Source: CAWDDG01 sp963801065
GTDB taxonomy: Bacteria; Actinomycetota; Actinomycetes; Jiangellales; Jiangellaceae
Reading direction: 5' to 3'
Length of the DNA stretch: 64,000 bases
Assembly (NCBI GenBank): GCA_963801065.1
Contig: CAWDDG010000008.1
Coordinates: 1 to 64,000, forward strand
Program-made: the position numbers and the translations under genes
Notes under the pieces: generated by a model
Seen by the model: only the letters and a program-made list of their open reading frames with translations
What the model was told of the DNA's origin: nothing
Databases searched by the model: none
Shown: positions 60,684 through 64,000 of the stretch, in pieces
Layout: every line of letters starts with the position of its first letter
How positions within the stretch are numbered: the stretch's first letter is position 1

Positions 60684-61315
60684 ATGTTGAAGTGCCAGCC
60701 GCCCATCGGACCCATCAGCCGCAGCCACAACGGCATGTACATCTCGGCTCCCCGCGCCGCCGTGATGTCGCCGAGATCGATCACCCGCTCGGGCGGCCAG
60801 CCGAACTCGCCGAGCAGCGCGCCGGTCTGTTCCTTGGCGCTCGCGTCGTCGCCGCAGACGAACACGACGTGGTCTCCCGGAACCAGAGCCGGGTTCACCA
60901 TGACCTCGCAGTTCATCGTGTTGAGCGCCTTGACGACTCGCACCTCGGGGAAGCCGCGCTGGAGTTGCTCGCCGAGGCTGTCGGTATTGCATACGGACAG
61001 GCTGGGAACCTCGCCGGAGTGGTCGAGCGGGTTGGCGACGTCGACCAGGAGCTTGCCGGCGAGGTTCGTCGACCCTGCCGCCTCGAGAGCGTGGAGTGAG
61101 CTCACGCCGGCTGTGCAGTTGAAGACCACCTCGCCGAACGAGGCAGCGTCGGCGAACGTCCCGGCGCTGGCCGGTCCGCCGGCGTGACGCAGCCAGTCGA
61201 GCGCCGCCAGGTTGCCCGCCGTGCGCGACCCCATCCGCACCTCGTGTCCGAGCTCGACGAGTCGTGACGCGATGACCCGTCCGGCCATTCCGGTGCCTAG
61301 GACCCCGATCCTCAT
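60668..61315 (-). CDS. NADPH-dependent F420 reductase-like oxidoreductase
   Basis: The Rossmann fold begins MRIGVLGTGMAGRVIASRLV, followed by EVRMGSRTAGNLAALDWL, VVFNCTAGVSSLHALEA and GKLLVDVANPLDHSGEVPSL. It has 215 residues, the size of NADP-dependent F420 reductases (NpdG/Fno type), but relatives also include ketopantoate-reductase-like proteins without F420. GGAG lies before ATG 61315. It converges on rpfB. Confidence 0.8.
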   Translation of the reverse strand: MRIGVLGTGMAGRVIASRLVELGHEVRMGSRTAGNLAALDWLRHAGGPASAGTFADAASFGEVVFNCTAGVSSLHALEAAGSTNLAGKLLVDVANPLDHSGEVPSLSVCNTDSLGEQLQRGFPEVRVVKALNTMNCEVMVNPALVPGDHVVFVCGDDASAKEQTGALLGEFGWPPERVIDLGDITAARGAEMYMPLWLRLMGPMGGWHFNIAIAR

Positions 61316-61358
61316 GCGTGCTCCTCGCTTCGTGGAGTGGGTGGCCTCAGTCTCCCCG

Positions 61359-61371
61359 TAGGCTGCGGTGA
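61359..61371 (+). promoter_or_regulatory. Leaderless promoter of rsmA
   Basis: TAGGCT (61359-61364) is followed after 7 bases by the ATG of rsmA, without a ribosome binding site. Confidence 0.45.
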
Positions 61372-62238
61372 ATGGCGATCGACCCGGCGCCTGCGACATC
61401 GCGCCTGCTGGGGGCGGCCGAGGTGCGCCGGCTGGCGTCGGGGCTGCGAATCCGTCCGACCAGGTCGCTCGGCCAGAACTTCGTCATCGACCCGAACACC
61501 GTGCGGCGGATCGTCCGCGCGGCTGACGTCGGGCCCACGGACGTCGTCGTCGAGGTCGGGCCGGGCCTGGGGTCGCTGACCCTGGCGCTGCTGCCCGCGG
61601 TCTCCCGGGTCGTGGCGGTGGAGGTGGACCCACTGCTGGGCGGCGCGCTTCCCGGGACCGTGCGCGAGTTCGCTCCCGACCTTGCCGACCGGCTCGACGT
61701 GGTCGTGGCCGACGCGCTCCGCGTCACCGAGCTGCCGGGGCCCGCCCCGACGGCGCTGGTGGCGAACCTGCCCTACAACGTCGCCGTCTCGGTGCTCCTG
61801 CACCTGCTCGAGGCGTTCCCGACGCTGAGCAGGGCCCTCGTGATGGTCCAGAAGGAGGTGGCCGACCGGTTGGCGGCCGGGCCGGGGTCGCGTACGTACG
61901 GCGTGCCGTCGGTGAAGGCGGCCTGGTACGCCGACGTACGGCGGGCCGGGACAGTGGGCCGGACCGTCTTCTGGCCCGCCCCCAACGTGGACTCCAGCCT
62001 CGTGGCGCTGACGCGGCACGACCCGCCAGCAGGTGCCGACCGTCGCCAGGTGTTCGCCGTCGTCGACGCGGCGTTCGCTCAACGGCGCAAAACCCTGCGT
62101 GCTGCCCTGGCCGGCTGGGCCGGGTCGGCGGCGGCCGCGGAGGAGGCCCTGCGCGACGCCGGCGTGGACCCCAGGTCCCGCGGTGAGCAGCTCACCCTCG
62201 AGGACTTCGCCCGCATCGCCGTCGCGGGCCCCAAATGA
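61372..62238 (+). CDS. rsmA: 16S rRNA (adenine-1518/1519-N6)-dimethyltransferase
   Basis: Also called KsgA, it dimethylates two adenines near the 3' end of 16S rRNA. RPTRSLGQNFVIDPNTVRRI, VVVEVGPGLGSLTLALLPAV (motif I), VEVDPLLGGALPGTV, VANLPYNVAVSVLLHLLEAF (motif IV NLPY) and KTLRAALAGWAGSAAAAEEA are standard. Its 288 residues are normal. Its TGA stop lies inside the left arm of an 88-bp palindrome. Confidence 0.96.
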   Translation: MAIDPAPATSRLLGAAEVRRLASGLRIRPTRSLGQNFVIDPNTVRRIVRAADVGPTDVVVEVGPGLGSLTLALLPAVSRVVAVEVDPLLGGALPGTVREFAPDLADRLDVVVADALRVTELPGPAPTALVANLPYNVAVSVLLHLLEAFPTLSRALVMVQKEVADRLAAGPGSRTYGVPSVKAAWYADVRRAGTVGRTVFWPAPNVDSSLVALTRHDPPAGADRRQVFAVVDAAFAQRRKTLRAALAGWAGSAAAAEEALRDAGVDPRSRGEQLTLEDFARIAVAGPK

Positions 62239-62321
62239 TCACGTTAAGCAGGCGCCTTGGGTCCGTTACCAGGTCTCGGACACCTGGTAACGGACCCACA
62301 GGCCTGCTTAACGTGATCATT
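62234..62321. repeat. 88-bp palindrome between rsmA and ispE
   Basis: The left arm begins AATGATCACGTTAAGCAGGC and the right arm ends with its exact complement GCCTGCTTAACGTGATCATT. Further in, GGGTCCGTTACCAGGT pairs with ACCTGGTAACGGACCC. A 4-5-base mismatch separates the two stems (20 and 16 bp), with a short top loop (CTCGGAC). It supplies the stop codon of rsmA and ends 17 bases before the ispE start. Confidence 0.85.
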
Positions 62322-62325
62322 CGGC

Positions 62326-62338
62326 TAGCGTGGCGAGC
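62326..62338 (+). promoter_or_regulatory. Leaderless promoter of ispE
   Basis: TAGCGT (62326-62331) is followed after 7 bases by the ATG at 62339, directly after the palindrome. It supports ATG 62339 over the in-frame GTG 62330, which lies within the -10 region. Confidence 0.5.
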
Positions 62339-63238
62339 ATGCCGTCCGTGACGGTCCGGGTGCCGGCCAAGGTCAACTTGGTGCTCTCGGTCGGCCCCCG
62401 GCGGCCGGACGGCTTCCACGAGCTGGCCACGGTCTTCCACACGGTTTCGCTCTTCGACGAGGTGGTCGCGAGCCCGGCCGAGGAGGTCAGCGTGACCATC
62501 GAGGGTGCGCAGGCCGACTCGGTCCCGGTCGACGAGTCCAATCTCGCGGTTCAAGCGGCCCGCACGCTCGCGGCGTACGCAGGCGTCACGACCGGGGCCC
62601 GGCTCCTCGTCCGCAAGGGGATACCGGTCGCCGGCGGCATGGCGGGCGGCAGTGCCGACGCCGCTGCAGCTCTGGTCGCTTGTGACGCGTTGTGGGGCAC
62701 CGGTCTGGGCCGGGCGGAGCTGTCCATCCTCGGGACCCGGCTCGGGAGCGACGTCTCGTTCGGGCTGGTCGGGGGAACGGCGCTCGGCACCGGCCGCGGC
62801 GAGCGGCTCACTCCGGCGATGGTGGGCGGAACATTCCACTGGGTCCTCGCCATCGCCGAGAGTGGCCTCAGCACGCCGGAGGTCTACGCCGAGCTCGACC
62901 GGCAGCGTGGCAAGCGCGCGGTCGCCGCGCCCACGGTCGCACCGGAGGTGCTGGCGGCCCTGCGCGCAGGCGACGCCGAAGCGCTGGGTGCCGTCCTCGA
63001 CAACGACCTGCAGCCTGCTGCCTGCACGCTCGCCCCAGAGCTCGAGGCGACACTCGAGACCGGCCTCGGCCTGGGCGCGCTGGGCGCCGTCGTGTCCGGG
63101 TCGGGGCCGACCTGCGCGTTCCTCGTCCGCGACCCCGAACAGGCGCTGGACGTGGCGATGGGCCTCGCGGCGGCGGAGGTATCCGCGGACGTGCAGCGGG
63201 CAAGCGGCCCGGTGCCGGGGGCACGCGTCGTCACGTGA
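62339..63238 (+). CDS. ispE: 4-diphosphocytidyl-2-C-methyl-D-erythritol kinase
   Basis: It is a GHMP kinase of the non-mevalonate isoprenoid pathway. VTVRVPAKVNLVLSVGPRRP, DGFHELATVFHTVSLFDEV, the ATP loop GIPVAGGMAGGSADAAAALV and LGAVVSGSGPTCAFLVRD are diagnostic. Its 299 residues are normal. The usual rsmA-ispE-ABC-F order is kept. Confidence 0.95.
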   Translation: MPSVTVRVPAKVNLVLSVGPRRPDGFHELATVFHTVSLFDEVVASPAEEVSVTIEGAQADSVPVDESNLAVQAARTLAAYAGVTTGARLLVRKGIPVAGGMAGGSADAAAALVACDALWGTGLGRAELSILGTRLGSDVSFGLVGGTALGTGRGERLTPAMVGGTFHWVLAIAESGLSTPEVYAELDRQRGKRAVAAPTVAPEVLAALRAGDAEALGAVLDNDLQPAACTLAPELEATLETGLGLGALGAVVSGSGPTCAFLVRDPEQALDVAMGLAAAEVSADVQRASGPVPGARVVT

Positions 63239-63253
63239 AAGGCTCGTCCGGTC

Positions 63254-64000
<747 letters not shown>

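Overview
The window is high-GC DNA from a free-living actinobacterium. The evidence is the core gene order rsmI, metG, tatD, rpfB, rsmA (ksgA), ispE and an ABC-F gene on the right, the presence of rpfB and a SepX/GlpR-like divisome protein, an F420-type reductase, and many start codons 6 to 8 bases behind a TANNNT -10 box, which indicates leaderless transcripts. The genus cannot be fixed from the sequence alone.

Layout. About 0-5.1 kb is one plus-strand operon: a small conserved protein, a DUF4331 protein broken by a frameshift, a DyP-type peroxidase, an enoyl-CoA hydratase-like protein and a soluble molybdopterin (sulfite-oxidase-type) enzyme. About 5.1-11.3 kb is accessory DNA: the N-terminal scar of a MobF relaxase, a methyltransferase/SHOCT/DUF6325 operon, a DUF2252 scrap, a vapBC toxin-antitoxin pair with a clear operator, a CBS-glyoxalase fusion and a transposase scrap. 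About 11.3-27.3 kb is an integrated island. It ends on the right in an integrase and an intact tRNA-Arg(CCT) gene, and on the left in a direct repeat of the 3' part of that tRNA; a second, more degraded repeat lies at 9.5 kb. The island holds a 1480-residue nuclease-STAND ATPase-helical repeat protein (a candidate anti-phage sensor), then a response regulator, a split histidine kinase, and a decaying array of exported-protein genes. Each array gene sits behind a copy of the same ~70-bp promoter box, and at least two array genes converge on histidine kinase genes with stop codons overlapping at CTAG. A sigma factor fragment and further kinase fragments follow.

From 27.4 kb onward the content is mostly chromosomal. 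It includes a Phd/RelE pair, PadR plus an F420/PPOX enzyme, DUF1028, a very large SF1 helicase-nuclease, CBS, mscL, SAF and FmdB proteins, a penicillin acylase, folate cyclo-ligase, and galU-moeA-moaC-mog-rimJ-sepX, which joins cofactor synthesis and cell division genes. Next come tRNA-Ala, a manganese-riboswitch-controlled TMEM165/GDT1 transporter, a CapK-like ligase with its TetR, a membrane molybdopterin enzyme, protein mannosyltransferase and rsmI (divergent), and then the rpfB/rsmA/ispE core.

The region is rich in non-coding structure: two 136-138-bp palindromes of one family, an 88-bp palindrome that starts inside the rsmA stop codon, a pair of ~64-bp inverted-repeat elements, and two tRNA genes. 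Several genes, including core ones (protein mannosyltransferase, rpfB), carry single-base frame breaks. Some breaks may therefore be sequence errors and not true decay.
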